64,000 bases of DNA from Rhodobacteraceae bacterium D3-12 (GTDB taxonomy: Bacteria; Pseudomonadota; Alphaproteobacteria; Rhodobacterales; Rhodobacteraceae), in assembly GCA_025916135.1 (NCBI GenBank), contig CP104793.1:3162001-3226000 (forward strand), read 5' to 3'. Under the pieces are notes generated by a model. That model searched no databases and was not told the origin of the DNA. It saw only the letters and a list, made by a program, of their open reading frames with translations. The position numbers were made by a program, and so were the translations under genes. Of the stretch, positions 8,591 to 18,701 are shown piece after piece (position 1 is the stretch's first letter; every line of letters begins with the position of its first letter).

Positions 8591-11083
8591 ATGACCGCCC
8601 TCAGGGATATGAAGCTTTCGATCGCGAATTTGAGCTGTGCCTCTTGTGTGGGGCGCGCGACCAAGGCGTTGGAGCGCGTTGAGGGGGTTGAGCGGGTTGC
8701 TGTCAATCTGGCCACGCAGAGTGCGATGGTTCAATTTGCGGAACCGGCCGGGGCGGGCGAGATTGTCACGGCGTTGCGCGAGGCGGGGTATCCGGCGCGG
8801 GAGGCGCGCGTTGTTTTTGAGATCGAGGGGATGAACTGTGCCTCATGCGTGGGGCGGGTTGAGACGGCGTTGGGCGCGGTCGAGGGGGTTCGCGATGTGG
8901 CTGTGAACCTTGCCAGCGAAACCGCGACGGTTGGGTTTCTTGAGGGCGCGGCAACGGTTGAGGACTTGCGGGCAGCGGCGGGAGCCGCGGGCTATCCCGC
9001 GACGTTGCGCGAAGGGCGCGGGGATGGCGGCATAGCGGAGCGCAAGGAGGCGGAGGCTACGGGGCTGAAGCGGGATTTGTGGATCGCGGCGGTGCTGACC
9101 CTGCCTGTGTTTCTTGTTGAGATGGGCGGGCATCTGTTTGCGCCGCTGCATCATTGGATCGCGGCCACGGTCGGGCAGCAGGTGAGCTGGGTGGCGCAAT
9201 TCGTGCTGGTCACGCTGGTTTTGGTTGGGCCGGGGCGGAGGTTTTATGCCCATGGGGTGCCCGCGTTGTTGCGCGGGGCGCCGGATATGAACAGCCTTGT
9301 CGCGATGGGCACGGCGGCGGCGTATCTCTTTTCCGTGGTGGCGACCTTTCTGCCGGGTGTTTTGCCGGCAGGGAGCCGGGCCGTTTATTACGAAGCGGCG
9401 GCGGTGATTGTTGTTTTGATCCTTTTGGGGCGGTTTCTTGAGGCGCGCGCGAAAGGCCGCACGGGGGCGGCGATTGCGCGGTTGGTGGATTTGTCACCCA
9501 AGACGGCGATTGTGCGCCGGGGCGGGCAGGATGGCGGGGAAAATGGCGGGCAGGATCAGGAGATTGCCGCGAGCGAGGTCGAGGCGGGCGACATTGTTGT
9601 GCTGCGCCCCGGGGCGCGGGTGCCTGTGGATGGCATAATTGCCAGCGGACAAAGCCATGTTGATGAGAGCATGATCAGCGGCGAGCCTGTGCCGGTGGCG
9701 AAGGCCGAGGGTGACAGCGTGACCGGCGGCACGATCAACGGCAACGGGGCGCTGGTTTTCCGTGCCACAGCCGTGGGGCGCGACACCACCTTGGCGCGGA
9801 TCGTGCGCATAGTGGAGGAGGCGCAGGCGGCCAAGCTGCCGATTCAGGGGTTGGTTGACCGGATCACGCTTTGGTTTGTGCCCGGGGTCATGGCGCTGGC
9901 GGCGGTGACGGTTTTGGTGTGGCTGGTCTTTGGCCCCGCGCCCGCGCTCAGCCATGCGCTGGTGGCGGGGGTGGCGGTGTTGATCATCGCCTGCCCCTGC
10001 GCGATGGGGCTGGCGACGCCGACCTCGATCATGGTGGGGACCGGGCGCGCGGCAGAAATGGGTGTGTTGTTTCGCAAGGGCGACGCGTTGCAGGCGCTGC
10101 AAGGGGTTGGGATCGTGGGGTTTGACAAGACCGGAACGCTGACCGAGGGGCGCCCGACACTAACCGATTTCGAGCTGGTGGCGGGGTTTGAGCGGGGCGA
10201 GGTTTTGCGCCTGATCGGGGCGGTTGAGGGGCAATCGGAGCATCCGATTGCGCGGGCGATCGAGGCGGCAGCGCAAGATGAATGCGGCGCGTTGCCCGCG
10301 GTGACAGGGTTTCAGGCCGAGACAGGATTTGGCGTGCGCGGCGACGTGGCAGGCACCGCCGTGATGATCGGCGCCGCGCGGTTGATGGCGCGCGAGGGCA
10401 TCAAGACCGGCGCGATGACCGAGCGGGCCAAGGCAATGGCAGACGCCGGTAAAACCCCGCTTTTCGCCGCGATCAACGGACAGTTGGCCGCTCTTGTCGC
10501 GGTGGCGGACCCGTTGAAGCCGACGACCAAGGCGGCGATCCGGGCCTTGCACGACATGGGCGTGACAATCGCGATGATCACCGGCGACACCCGCGCCACC
10601 GCCGAGGCCATCGCAAAGGACGCCGGTATTGATATCGTCGAGGCCGACTGTCTGCCCGAGGATAAGGTCAATGCTCTGGACAGGCTGCGCGGGCGTGATG
10701 GGACGCTGGCGTTTGTCGGTGACGGGATCAATGATGCGCCAGCGCTGGCGCATGCCGATGTCGGCTTGGCGATTGGCACCGGCACGGATGTGGCGGTTGA
10801 GGCCGCCGACGTGGTGTTGATGCGCGGCGATCTGGCCGGGGTGGTCAACGCGATTGGCGCGTCACGCGCAACGATGCGCAACATCCGTCAGAACCTGTTT
10901 TGGGCCTTCGCCTATAACGCGGCGTTGATCCCGGTGGCGGCGGGGGTGCTTTACCCGGCGTTTGGGGTGCAGCTTTCGCCGATGCTGGGCGCGGGGGCGA
11001 TGGCGTTAAGCTCGGTCTTTGTGGTGAGCAACGCGTTGCGGTTGCGCCGATTGGCACCGCTGATGAAGGAGGCCACGCCATGA
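8591..11083 (+). CDS. copA: copper-translocating P1B-type ATPase
   Basis: An 830-residue inner-membrane Cu(I) export pump. Two N-terminal metal-binding domains carry CASC at residues 16-19 and 83-86. The membrane metal site is CPC at 468-470 ([11 protein letters not shown]), the phosphorylated Asp is D512 in DKTGTLTEG, followed by the HP motif SEHPIARA and the hinge GDGIND at 710-715. ATG 8591 is preferred over the adjacent GTG 8588 because AAGGA at 8578-8582 is then well spaced. Its end overlaps the MerR regulator by four bases. Confidence 0.94.
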   Translation: MTALRDMKLSIANLSCASCVGRATKALERVEGVERVAVNLATQSAMVQFAEPAGAGEIVTALREAGYPAREARVVFEIEGMNCASCVGRVETALGAVEGVRDVAVNLASETATVGFLEGAATVEDLRAAAGAAGYPATLREGRGDGGIAERKEAEATGLKRDLWIAAVLTLPVFLVEMGGHLFAPLHHWIAATVGQQVSWVAQFVLVTLVLVGPGRRFYAHGVPALLRGAPDMNSLVAMGTAAAYLFSVVATFLPGVLPAGSRAVYYEAAAVIVVLILLGRFLEARAKGRTGAAIARLVDLSPKTAIVRRGGQDGGENGGQDQEIAASEVEAGDIVVLRPGARVPVDGIIASGQSHVDESMISGEPVPVAKAEGDSVTGGTINGNGALVFRATAVGRDTTLARIVRIVEEAQAAKLPIQGLVDRITLWFVPGVMALAAVTVLVWLVFGPAPALSHALVAGVAVLIIACPCAMGLATPTSIMVGTGRAAEMGVLFRKGDALQALQGVGIVGFDKTGTLTEGRPTLTDFELVAGFERGEVLRLIGAVEGQSEHPIARAIEAAAQDECGALPAVTGFQAETGFGVRGDVAGTAVMIGAARLMAREGIKTGAMTERAKAMADAGKTPLFAAINGQLAALVAVADPLKPTTKAAIRALHDMGVTIAMITGDTRATAEAIAKDAGIDIVEADCLPEDKVNALDRLRGRDGTLAFVGDGINDAPALAHADVGLAIGTGTDVAVEAADVVLMRGDLAGVVNAIGASRATMRNIRQNLFWAFAYNAALIPVAAGVLYPAFGVQLSPMLGAGAMALSSVFVVSNALRLRRLAPLMKEATP

Positions 11084-11481
11084 ACATCGGTGATGTCGCC
11101 GAGGCGAGCGGGCTTCCGGCGAAAACCATCCGCTATTACGAGGATATCGGGTTGGTGACGCCACAGAGGGCGGCCAATGGATACCGCCGGTTTCGCGACA
11201 GTGATCTGCACAAGCTGCGCTTTCTCGGGCGGGCGCGTGGGCTTGGGTTTTCGATCGAGGATTGCCGCGCGTTGCTGGCGCTTTATGAAGATAACGGGCG
11301 GGCGTCGGCGGATGTGAAGGCCATTGCGCGCGACCATTTGGGCGTGATCGAGGTCAAGATCGCGGAGCTGCGCCAGATGCAGGAGACGCTGTCGCATCTG
11401 GTGGCGCATTGCGCGGGCGATGACAGGCCCGATTGCCCGATCCTGAACGATCTATCCGCGCCGGAGGTTGGGCGGGGGTAG
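11080..11481 (+). CDS. cueR: CueR/HmrR-type MerR regulator
   Basis: A 133-residue copper-sensing activator. The N-terminal HTH begins [21 protein letters not shown], a dimerisation helix follows, and Cys111 and Cys119 in the C-terminal loop match the two Cu(I)-ligand cysteines of CueR. It overlaps copA by ATGA, so pump and sensor are co-translated and probably autoregulated from the copA promoter. The gold- or silver-responsive variants cannot be excluded. Confidence 0.9.
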   Translation: MNIGDVAEASGLPAKTIRYYEDIGLVTPQRAANGYRRFRDSDLHKLRFLGRARGLGFSIEDCRALLALYEDNGRASADVKAIARDHLGVIEVKIAELRQMQETLSHLVAHCAGDDRPDCPILNDLSAPEVGRG

Positions 11482-11524
11482 CGCGCCTTCCCCGCCCCTG
11501 CCCCTCCCTGCGCCGTTCGACATG

Positions 11525-11566
11525 AAAAAACCCGCCCCGGATCAACACCGGAGCGGGCTTTGTTTT
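11525..11566. terminator. bidirectional terminator between cueR and the acyl-CoA synthetase gene
   Basis: CCCGCCCCGG at 11531-11540 pairs with CCGGAGCGGG at 11548-11557, with one mismatch. It has AAAAAA on the left and TTTGTTTT on the right, suiting both convergent transcripts. Confidence 0.8.
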
Positions 11567-11589
11567 GCGTGTTTGCCGCGTGAAAGCGC

Positions 11590-13482
11590 TTAGGCTTCGG
11601 CGGGTTCCCAAGGCCGGGTGAAGGCGCTGAGCGATTTTCCGATCTCTTCTGACGAGGCACCGTTGGCTGTGACCTGCGCCACCAACCCGCGTTTCTTGTC
11701 GTCGATCACCGAAGTGACGCGCGCCGCGCAGTTGTTTTTCTCCAAGGTGGCGTTATAGACCCGCGTGATCGCGCTTTTGCGCAGATCGGGTTTGAACACT
11801 TTGCCGACCGCCGTTTTGGGCAGTTCGTCAAGGATTTCAACGTGTTTCGGAATCGCCGCACGCTCGTGAATGTGGCGTTGGGCGTGGGCGTCGAGGTCTT
11901 CGACCGTGGCGGTGGCGCCTTCGATCAGTTCGACATAGACGCAAGGCACCTCGCCCGCGTGGGCGTCGGGCTGACCGATGGCACCGGCAAAGGCGACGTC
12001 GGAATGCGACAAGAGCGCGTCTTCGATTTCGGCGGGGTCGATGTTGTGACCGCCGCGAATGATCAGATCCTTGGCGCGGCCCGTGATCCAGAGGTAGCCA
12101 TCGGCGTCAAGCCGCCCGAGGTCACCCGTGCGCAGGTAGCTGCGGTTGCCGATCTCGTGATAGAGATCGCGGTTCTTGACCTCTTCGGTATAGGTATTGC
12201 CGTCAAAGACACCGGGGTTGGAGACGCAGATCTCGCCCACCTCATCCACCGCCTTTTCAACCGGTCCGCTATCGCCATCCGCAAGGATGCGGATATCGGT
12301 ATAGGGGAAGGGAATGCCGACCGAGCCAATTTTCTTTTCGCCATCGACGGGGTTGCAGCTTACCAGCACCGTTGCCTCGGTCAGGCCGTAGCCTTCGATG
12401 ATGTTGATGCCGGTCGATTTGGTGAAGCGGTTGAACAGTTCAAGCGGCATCGGGGCCGAACCGGAAAAGGCGTTTTTCACGGTCGACAGATCGGCATTCA
12501 CCGGCTTTTGCATCAGCGCCGAAACGGCGGTGGGCACGGTGATGATAAAGGTGGTTTTCCAGCGCTCGCAGAGCTTCCAGAAGTTATCGAACACGCCTTC
12601 GCCGCGATAGCCCGCAGGCGTGGGAAAGACCACATGCGCGCCGGATTTGATGACCGCGATCAGGATCACGTGACAGGCAAATACGTGGAAGAGCGGCAGC
12701 GGGCACATGATGCTTTCTTCTTCGGTATAAAGCAGTTCGTCGCCGATCCAGCCCTGATAGATAATGCCGGAGTTCTTGTGCTGTGCCACCTTGGGCATGC
12801 CCGTCGTGCCGCCGGTATGGAAATAGGCGGCGACGCGGTCTTCCTTGACGTCTTCGAAGGTCAGCGTCTTGGGCTGTTTGGCGATCTCGGCGTTGAAGTC
12901 TTTTACATCGGCGTGATGTTTGCCCGGCACCTTGGGACGCACCAGCGGCACGATCCAGCTTTTGGGCGGGGAGAGGTAGCGGTTGAGATCGACCGTCAGG
13001 ATGGTGTGCACATTGGGCGCGTGGCGCACCGCTTCGGCGGTTTTCTGGGCGATGTCGGTTTTCGGGAAGGCGCGCAGGGTGACCACGACCTTGGCATTGG
13101 TTTCGCGCAGGATCGCGCCGATCTGTTCCGGCTCCAAGAGCGGGTTGATCGGGTTGACGATGCCCGCCACCATGCCGCCGATCAGGGCCAGCGTGGTTTC
13201 GGTGGCGTTGGGCATGATCAACGCGACGACGTCGTCTTTGCCCACTTTGAGCGAGCGGAACAGGTTCGCGGTCTGGCAGACCTTTTCGTGGAATTCGTTC
13301 CACGTCAGGGTTTCGGCCTTGGCATCCGGTTCGGACAGCAGTTGATAGCTGACCGCAGGACGCGAGCCGAACTTGTCGCGGGTCTGGCTCAGCATCTCGT
13401 AGATGGTGGTGGGCAGCTCACGCTCCTCGTAGGGCATGGCGTTGGTTACATCTAGGCTGTCTTGCAGCGTGGCAAATGTCAT
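11590..13482 (-). CDS. acyl-CoA synthetase (AMP-forming)
   Basis: A 630-residue ANL-superfamily ligase that activates a carboxylic acid through an acyl-adenylate. The phosphate loop HTGGTTGMPK is at residues 222-231, EGYGLTEATV is central, YLRTGDLGRLDADGY carries the adenylate Asp, and the LPKTAVGK lysine is near the C-terminus. The length and the GGTTGMPK variant match the long FadD-like proteins of Roseobacters. Chain-length preference cannot be read. It is monocistronic between two terminators or gaps. Confidence 0.86.
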   Translation of the reverse strand: MTFATLQDSLDVTNAMPYEERELPTTIYEMLSQTRDKFGSRPAVSYQLLSEPDAKAETLTWNEFHEKVCQTANLFRSLKVGKDDVVALIMPNATETTLALIGGMVAGIVNPINPLLEPEQIGAILRETNAKVVVTLRAFPKTDIAQKTAEAVRHAPNVHTILTVDLNRYLSPPKSWIVPLVRPKVPGKHHADVKDFNAEIAKQPKTLTFEDVKEDRVAAYFHTGGTTGMPKVAQHKNSGIIYQGWIGDELLYTEEESIMCPLPLFHVFACHVILIAVIKSGAHVVFPTPAGYRGEGVFDNFWKLCERWKTTFIITVPTAVSALMQKPVNADLSTVKNAFSGSAPMPLELFNRFTKSTGINIIEGYGLTEATVLVSCNPVDGEKKIGSVGIPFPYTDIRILADGDSGPVEKAVDEVGEICVSNPGVFDGNTYTEEVKNRDLYHEIGNRSYLRTGDLGRLDADGYLWITGRAKDLIIRGGHNIDPAEIEDALLSHSDVAFAGAIGQPDAHAGEVPCVYVELIEGATATVEDLDAHAQRHIHERAAIPKHVEILDELPKTAVGKVFKPDLRKSAITRVYNATLEKNNCAARVTSVIDDKKRGLVAQVTANGASSEEIGKSLSAFTRPWEPAEA

Positions 13483-13747
13483 ATTGGTCCTCCCCGGCGG
13501 CCGCGCGAGGCGGCCTATTTCTCCCTGACGCGTATATTGAAAGGGAATGACGGCTCACGCAAGGGTAGTGAGGGACTCTTCACAGTGGTTTGCGTAACGT
13601 CAGTTTGCAAGGCGCGCCCTTGCCCGCATACGGGGCCGCATATGGGGCCGCGTTGGGAGCTGGATTTGGGCGCCGCCCCCTATCCGCTTGCTTTGGCAAT
13701 GCGCGCTATTTAGACATGGTCGACCTCCCTCTTACAGGACACACGCC
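13483..13747. other. intergenic region between divergent ligase and hydrolase genes
   Basis: These 265 bases contain the divergent promoters. A short threefold repeat GGGGCCGCAT/GGGGCCGCGT lies at about 13631-13652. No open frame with gene-like composition is visible. Confidence 0.4.
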
Positions 13748-14629
13748 ATGAAGCTCGCCACTGCCACTTATGACATGACCTGGTTGCCCGATTGGCAGGC
13801 TTATGAGGCCAAGATAACCGCTTGGGTGAGCGATGCGGTCAAGCAAGGCGCGGATCTTTTGATGTTTCCCGAATACGGCGCGAACGAGCTGGCCGCATTG
13901 GAGGGCGAAGCGGCGGCAACATCGCCGCAGGGGTCGATCGACGCCATCGGCAAGTGGCTGGACCCGTTTGAGGCGCTGTTTTCCAAGCTGGCGCAGGCGC
14001 ATGGCGTGCATATCCTTGCCCCGTCCGCGCCGGTGCGCGAGGATCAGCGCGTGGTCAACCGGGCCGGTTTCTTCGCCCCCGACGGCAAGGTCGGCTGGCA
14101 AGACAAGCAGATCATGACGCGGTGGGAACGCGACGAATGGAAGATCGCCCCCGGCGGGCCGCTGCAAGTGTTTGACACGACGCTCGGCAAAATCGGCATT
14201 CTGATCTGTTATGACAGCGAATTTCCCCTGCTGGGCAAGGCCTTGGCCGATGCGGGGGCGGAGGTGATCCTTGTCCCCTCGGCCACCGAGGCGCTGGAGG
14301 GGTATTGGCGCGTGCGGGTTGGCACGATGGCGCGCGCGCTTGAGTTGCAGTGTGTGACGGCGATGGCCTCTCTCACGGGGGGCGACCCGCGGCTTTATGC
14401 GGTTGAGGAAGACACCGGCGCCGGCGGTATCTTTGGCCCGATGGACAGAGGGTTTCCAGCCGATGGTGTGATCGCGCTTGGTGCGCATGACGTGCCGGGC
14501 TGGACCCTTGGCGAGGTTGATCTGCAAAAGGTGCGCGATGTGCGTGCCGATGGCCGGGTTTTGAACCTGAGCCACTGGGGCGAGCAGCGCCCCCGTGTCG
14601 AGCAGGTCGCAAAGGTAACGCTTCGCTGA
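13748..14629 (+). CDS. nitrilase-superfamily carbon-nitrogen hydrolase
   Basis: A 293-residue amidase/nitrilase fold protein with the catalytic triad Glu42 (FPEYGANE), Lys120 (WQDKQIMTRWE) and Cys154 (ILICYDSEFP). It hydrolyses C-N bonds, most likely of an omega-amide or similar small amide. ATG 13748 fits the conserved MKLATATYDM start; upstream in-frame sequence has no family similarity. It is followed by infA but separated by about 80 bases. Confidence 0.85.
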   Translation: MKLATATYDMTWLPDWQAYEAKITAWVSDAVKQGADLLMFPEYGANELAALEGEAAATSPQGSIDAIGKWLDPFEALFSKLAQAHGVHILAPSAPVREDQRVVNRAGFFAPDGKVGWQDKQIMTRWERDEWKIAPGGPLQVFDTTLGKIGILICYDSEFPLLGKALADAGAEVILVPSATEALEGYWRVRVGTMARALELQCVTAMASLTGGDPRLYAVEEDTGAGGIFGPMDRGFPADGVIALGAHDVPGWTLGEVDLQKVRDVRADGRVLNLSHWGEQRPRVEQVAKVTLR

Positions 14630-14712
14630 TAACCCCCTTGAAAACCTGCTAAAAAGGGCGCATCTAGTGCTCGCCCGCGATATGAGGCGGGTTGTGTAGC
14701 AAAGGAGAGACC

Positions 14713-14931
14713 ATGGCCAAGGAAGAACTGCTCGAATTTCCAGGCGTCGTAAAGGAACTCCTGCCGAATGCGACATTCCTGGTCGAGCTGGAAAACGGCC
14801 ATACGATCATCGCACACACGGCAGGTAAAATGCGCAAGAACCGTATCCGGGTTCTGGCAGGCGACAAGGTGCAAGTTGAAATGACACCTTATGATTTGAC
14901 CAAAGGTCGGATCAACTATCGCTTCAAATAA
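14713..14931 (+). CDS. infA: translation initiation factor IF-1
   Basis: A 72-residue S1/OB-fold protein that occupies the ribosomal A site during initiation. The sequence [20 protein letters not shown] through GRINYRFK is essentially canonical. The ATG at 14713 follows AAAGGAGAG. It heads the core run infA-maf-RNase-yacG. Confidence 0.98.
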   Translation: MAKEELLEFPGVVKELLPNATFLVELENGHTIIAHTAGKMRKNRIRVLAGDKVQVEMTPYDLTKGRINYRFK

Positions 14932-15059
14932 GCGCAAAGCGTTATGCGCCATGGGTGAGCGGTATTGCCAATGGCGCGACGCGGCCCGTGTTGGCAGCCG
15001 GCACAGTTTGCATGGTCTGCACAGTCGACACCGTGCCCTGACCGATGGGAACAGCACAG

Positions 15060-15650
15060 ATGGCTGAAACCTCGCCCAAACTCATTCTCGGATCGGGAAG
15101 TCCGCGCCGCAAGGAATTGCTGGCGCAGATTGGCGTTGTCGCTGACGATATCCGCCCCCCCGAGATTGACGAAACCCCGCATAAAGGCGAGTTGCCCCGC
15201 CCCTATTGCGCCCGTATGGCGCGCGAAAAGGTGGCGGCGGTGCGCGCGGATGCGGATGATGTGGTGCTTTGCGCCGATACCACCGTGGCGCTTGGCCGCC
15301 GGATCATGGGCAAGCCCGAGGACGCCGCCGAGGCGCGCGCTTTTCTGGAGGCGATGTCCGGGCGCCGGCACCGGGTGATCACCGCCGTGGCGCTGCGCCG
15401 GGGTGAGCGGCTTTGGGAGCGTGACGTGGTGACCCATGTCAAAATGAAACGCCTGTCAGAGGCCGAGCTTGATGGCTATCTCGCCAGCGGCGATTGGCAG
15501 GGCAAGGCCGGGGGCTATGGCATACAGGGACCAGCCGGGGCGCTGATCCCGTGGATTTCCGGCTCGTTTACTGCAGTTGTCGGCCTGCCGCTGGCCGAAA
15601 CCGCAGGGCTGTTACAGGCGGCGGGCTATCCTGTTTGGGGGACACCATGA
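15060..15650 (+). CDS. maf: Maf-family nucleotide pyrophosphatase
   Basis: A 196-residue house-cleaning nucleotide pyrophosphatase. The N-terminal [11 protein letters not shown] motif, the IDETPHKGE segment, CADTTVALG and the late [10 protein letters not shown] motif are those of the Maf/YhdE/YceF group. ATG 15060 is chosen as the start of the conserved region; 15045 is an in-frame alternative. The stop overlaps the next start by ATGA. Confidence 0.92.
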   Translation: MAETSPKLILGSGSPRRKELLAQIGVVADDIRPPEIDETPHKGELPRPYCARMAREKVAAVRADADDVVLCADTTVALGRRIMGKPEDAAEARAFLEAMSGRRHRVITAVALRRGERLWERDVVTHVKMKRLSEAELDGYLASGDWQGKAGGYGIQGPAGALIPWISGSFTAVVGLPLAETAGLLQAAGYPVWGTP

Positions 15651-16669
15651 AGGGACGGCAGATCATTCTGGACCATTTTGAGGGGCGCGAGGCCGCGGCC
15701 CTGATGGTTGATGGGCGGTTGGAAGACTTCCTGATCGCTTATGACGCGCCACGCCCCGGCACGATCTATCGCGCGGTGGCACAGCGCCCGATGAAGGGCC
15801 AAGGCGGCGTGATCGTAACCACGCCCGACGGGCCGGGTTTCCTGCGTCAGATCAAGGGGATCGCGCCGGGGGATACGCTTTTGGTGCAGGTCACCGGCTA
15901 TGCCGAAGACGGCAAGGCATTGCCTGTGAGCGAGAAGGCCCTGTTCAAGAGCCGCTATGCGATTGTGACGCCTGATGCTCCGGGGCTCAACATCTCGCGC
16001 GCCATTCGCGACGATGACCGGCGCGACGAGCTTATGGTGATCGCCAAAGAGGAAATGGCCGGTTGTGATTATGGGCTGATCCTGCGCTCGGCCTGTTTTG
16101 GGGCCGATGATGGCGAGATAGCCGAAGATATCGCCGCGATGCGTGCTCTCGCCGAGGAGGTGTTTTCGGCGCGCGAGGGTGAGGCTGCGATGCTGTCCCA
16201 AGGCGACAATCCGCATGTCATGGCGTGGCGCGACTGGTCAGAGCCCGCCGATGTGGTGACCGAAGCGGGCGGTTTTGAGCACTGTGGCGTGCTTGATGCG
16301 CTGGCCGCGCTTGAGCAGGCCGAAAGTCCCCTGCCCGGCGGTGGTTCGTTGTTCGTGGAGCCGACCCGCGCCTTGGTCGCAGTCGATGTGAACACCGGCG
16401 GCGATACCTCGCTGGCAGCAGGCTTGAAAGCCAACCTTGCCACGGCGCAGGCGTTGCCGCGTCAGCTGCGTCTGCGCGGGCTTGGCGGGCAGATTGTGAT
16501 CGACCTTGCGCCGATGCCCAAGAAGGACCGCCGCGGGTTCGAAGCCGCCCTGCGCAAGGCGCTGAGGGCTGATGGGGTTGATACAGTGCTGGCCGGGTTC
16601 ACCCCGCTGGGTCACTATGAATTGCAACGCAAACGCGCCCGCCTGCCGCTGCACGAGGTGCTGGGGTGA
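15647..16669 (+). CDS. rng: short ribonuclease E/G family protein
   Basis: A 340-residue member of the RNase E/G family. The catalytic core is present, with the first magnesium-binding Asp in [12 protein letters not shown] and the second in [14 protein letters not shown]. It lacks the long C-terminal degradosome scaffold and the Zn-link region of full RNase E, as is usual for this short form in Rhodobacteraceae. It overlaps maf by four bases and yacG by GTGA, so the four genes form one operon. Confidence 0.88.
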   Translation: MKGRQIILDHFEGREAAALMVDGRLEDFLIAYDAPRPGTIYRAVAQRPMKGQGGVIVTTPDGPGFLRQIKGIAPGDTLLVQVTGYAEDGKALPVSEKALFKSRYAIVTPDAPGLNISRAIRDDDRRDELMVIAKEEMAGCDYGLILRSACFGADDGEIAEDIAAMRALAEEVFSAREGEAAMLSQGDNPHVMAWRDWSEPADVVTEAGGFEHCGVLDALAALEQAESPLPGGGSLFVEPTRALVAVDVNTGGDTSLAAGLKANLATAQALPRQLRLRGLGGQIVIDLAPMPKKDRRGFEAALRKALRADGVDTVLAGFTPLGHYELQRKRARLPLHEVLG

Positions 16670-16860
16670 GCTGTCCGATCTGCTCCAAGGCGAGCGTTCA
16701 GGCCTATCGCCCGTTCTGCTCCAAACGCTGCGCCGATCTCGATTTGGCGAAATGGCTGAACGAGGGCTATGCCGTGCCATCGAACGACCCGGAAGACATT
16801 GCCGAGGCGCACGACGCCCTATTGCGCGCGGGCGAAGAGACGCCGCCGAAAACACATTGA
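16666..16860 (+). CDS. yacG: DNA gyrase inhibitor YacG
   Basis: A 64-residue zinc protein with Cys3, Cys6, Cys18 and Cys22 (CPIC...CSKRC) followed by DLDLAKWLNEGYAVP, all typical of YacG, which binds GyrB. The GTG start overlaps the preceding TGA. It is immediately upstream of tRNA-Phe. Confidence 0.92.
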   Translation: MSCPICSKASVQAYRPFCSKRCADLDLAKWLNEGYAVPSNDPEDIAEAHDALLRAGEETPPKTH

Positions 16861-16941
16861 TTTTTTCTCGCAATCCCTCTGGACAGCGCCCCCCGCTCGC
16901 CTAGAACGCCTGCACCCAAAGCGGCCAGCCGCTTGACCCGT

Positions 16942-17016
16942 GCCCGGGTAGCTCAGGGGTAGAGCAGTGGATTGAAAATCCTCGTGTCGGTGGTTCGATT
17001 CCGCCCCCGGGCACCA
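16942..17016 (+). tRNA. tRNA-Phe (GAA)
   Basis: A cloverleaf can be drawn: acceptor GCCCGGG/CCCGGGC, D arm GCTC...GAGC, anticodon loop TTGAAAA with anticodon GAA, T arm GGTGG/CCGCC-type with TTCGATT, and an encoded CCA. Length is 75 with CCA. The anticodon stem has one T-T opposition (second pair). Its 3' end serves as the attachment site of the island to the right. Confidence 0.95.
16997..17016 (+). repeat. tRNA-Phe 3' end, candidate attachment site (left copy)
   Basis: The last 20 bases of tRNA-Phe recur with 18 of 20 identities at 23022-23041, just ahead of a P4-type integrase. Such integrases usually recombine at tRNA 3' ends, so these are candidate att sites flanking about 6 kb of island DNA. 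Confidence 0.55.
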
Positions 17017-18326
17017 TCGCTTCCATACCAAGAGGATCTTCACTCTGTCTGGGTGGAAGGAAAAGCCCTTCAATATCGCCGTTCAGCTCAACATCACGGC
17101 CTTGCGGGTCTTCGTTGGGGTAGATGATAACCTCATCGACCAGTTCTCGAACAGCAGTCATGACTTCCCGTTTGTAAGCATAATTGTCCTCAAGGGTGCT
17201 TGAAAGTAACTGGTTAATTACTTCTTTGTATCGTTTCATGCCTTCCTCAGGATCAATCGTTATTGGCTCCGGGGCAACGTCAAGTTGCCGCCTTTTTGTG
17301 CGTTCCTCGCTATCAAGTTCCAACAGTCTGACTTCGATAGCATCCGGTTCAACTCCTCTTTCCAAAAGTAGGAGTAACTTGCGCCGCGCTTCACTGATCT
17401 GAACTAGCCGTTTTTCTAGCTTGGGGCGTGTTTCGTCCAGTGTTGCCACGTGTCGCTTCAGATCCCCATTATAGGCTTTGATTGCAGGCTCTACGCAGTC
17501 GGCTTGGAGCAAATGCTCGTTCAGGGCATAGAGCACACAGTTGTCTATCAGTGAGCGTGAGATCAGTCTTCGGTTCGAACAGGTCGACCGCTCCCGTCGC
17601 GCACTACATCCAAATTTTGTGTATTTTCCTCCGCCGATAGAAATGTATGAGGAACCGCACACTCCACATTTCATTAAGCCGCTCAAGAGGTGGTCAGAGC
17701 GCTTCTTGTACTTCGCGTTGATACGGTTGGGGAGGCGCGACTGAACTTTTTCCCAAATTTCCTGCTCGATGATCCGCAGCTCAGGTGCATCATATTCAAG
17801 CTTCTCGCCAGATTTTACGCGAATGACCTTTCGTCCGGTCTCGGGATTCCTCACCTTCTCAGTTTTGCCCCATACCCGTCGCCCTATATACAACGGGTTT
17901 CTCAGAATCCCGACTCCACGTTCGCGGTGGCCGTTGATGCTGCTGGCGTTCCAAACGCCTCCACGAGGCCCCGGAATATTCTCTGAATTAAGTTGTCCGG
18001 CAATCATCCGAGGAGAAAAGCCGTCTGCGTACATCTGGAAAATACGCTGTACAACTTTCGATTCATGCTCGTTAATTTTGTGCACGCCGGGTTCAACGGT
18101 TTTCTCATATCCATAGGAAATACCTCCAGCAGATTTGCCGCTTCTGAATTTTGCTGCCAGCCCTCTTTTTGTCTTCTGCGACAAATCCTTAAGGAACTGA
18201 GCGCTCATTGTGCCCTTGAAGCCAATATCAAGGTCACCAATTGTCTGACGTCAGCACCTATGGGACAGATATGAGGATTTGAATAACGGAGGGTTTCTGG
18301 TTCATCGTAGCCTTTAAGGAGCGAAG

Positions 18327-18701
18327 ATGAACAAGAAGCCCGGAACATCGAAAGGCGCAGCTGACAAGCTGGTCAAAAACATCCGCCGCAAGACCCGCCA
18401 GACCTACTCGGCGGAGGAGAAGATCCGCATTGTTTTGGCCGGATTGCGCGGGGAGGAAAGCATCTCGGCGTTATGTCGCCGCGAGGGTATTTCTGACAGC
18501 CTGTATTACACTTGGTCGAAGGAATTCCTTGAGGCTGGAAAGCGTCGTCTTTCCGGCGACACGGCGCGTCAAGCGACATCGCCTGAGGTGAAGGAGTTGA
18601 GATCTGAGGCCATGGCCCTGAAGGAATGCGTGGCCGACCTCACCTTGGAAAACCGTCTGCTCAAAAAAAGCATGACAGGGGCTGGGGAGTTCGAGGAATG
18701 A
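18327..18701 (+). CDS. IS3-family transposase OrfA (copy 1)
   Basis: A 124-residue DNA-binding subunit with an HTH (TYSAEEKIRIVLAGLRGEES...ALCRREGIS) and a C-terminal leucine-rich helix. An A7 run at 18663-18669, read CTC AAA AAA AGC, lies shortly before the stop. It is the likely site of programmed -1 frameshifting that fuses OrfA to OrfB, as in other IS3 elements. Confidence 0.93.
   Translation: MNKKPGTSKGAADKLVKNIRRKTRQTYSAEEKIRIVLAGLRGEESISALCRREGISDSLYYTWSKEFLEAGKRRLSGDTARQATSPEVKELRSEAMALKECVADLTLENRLLKKSMTGAGEFEE

Larger units (their letters stand above)
16901..18241 (-). pseudogene. large serine recombinase, catalytic domain lost
   Basis: The remaining frame encodes the recombinase domain (LDIGFKGTMSAQFLKDL, then RGGVWNASSINGHRERGVG), a zinc ribbon with CGVCG and later C...C pairs, and a C-terminal coiled coil. 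The N-terminal resolvase domain with its catalytic Ser is absent because the IS3-family element begins at 18242, inside the frame. The last 30 or so residues (GGGIEPPTRGFSIHCSTPEL) are merely the antisense of tRNA-Phe, so the true end is uncertain. It was probably the integrase of an element in tRNA-Phe and is now inactive. Confidence 0.85.

Noticed and set aside
11842-13455. A 537-codon plus-strand frame opposite the acyl-CoA synthetase
   Set aside because: Its composition mirrors the ligase codons and it has no ribosome site; the opposite strand has clear ANL-ligase motifs.
16921-17016. C-terminal protein tail of the serine recombinase with GGGIEPPTRGFSIHCS
   Set aside because: This is the antisense translation of tRNA-Phe, not a protein domain.
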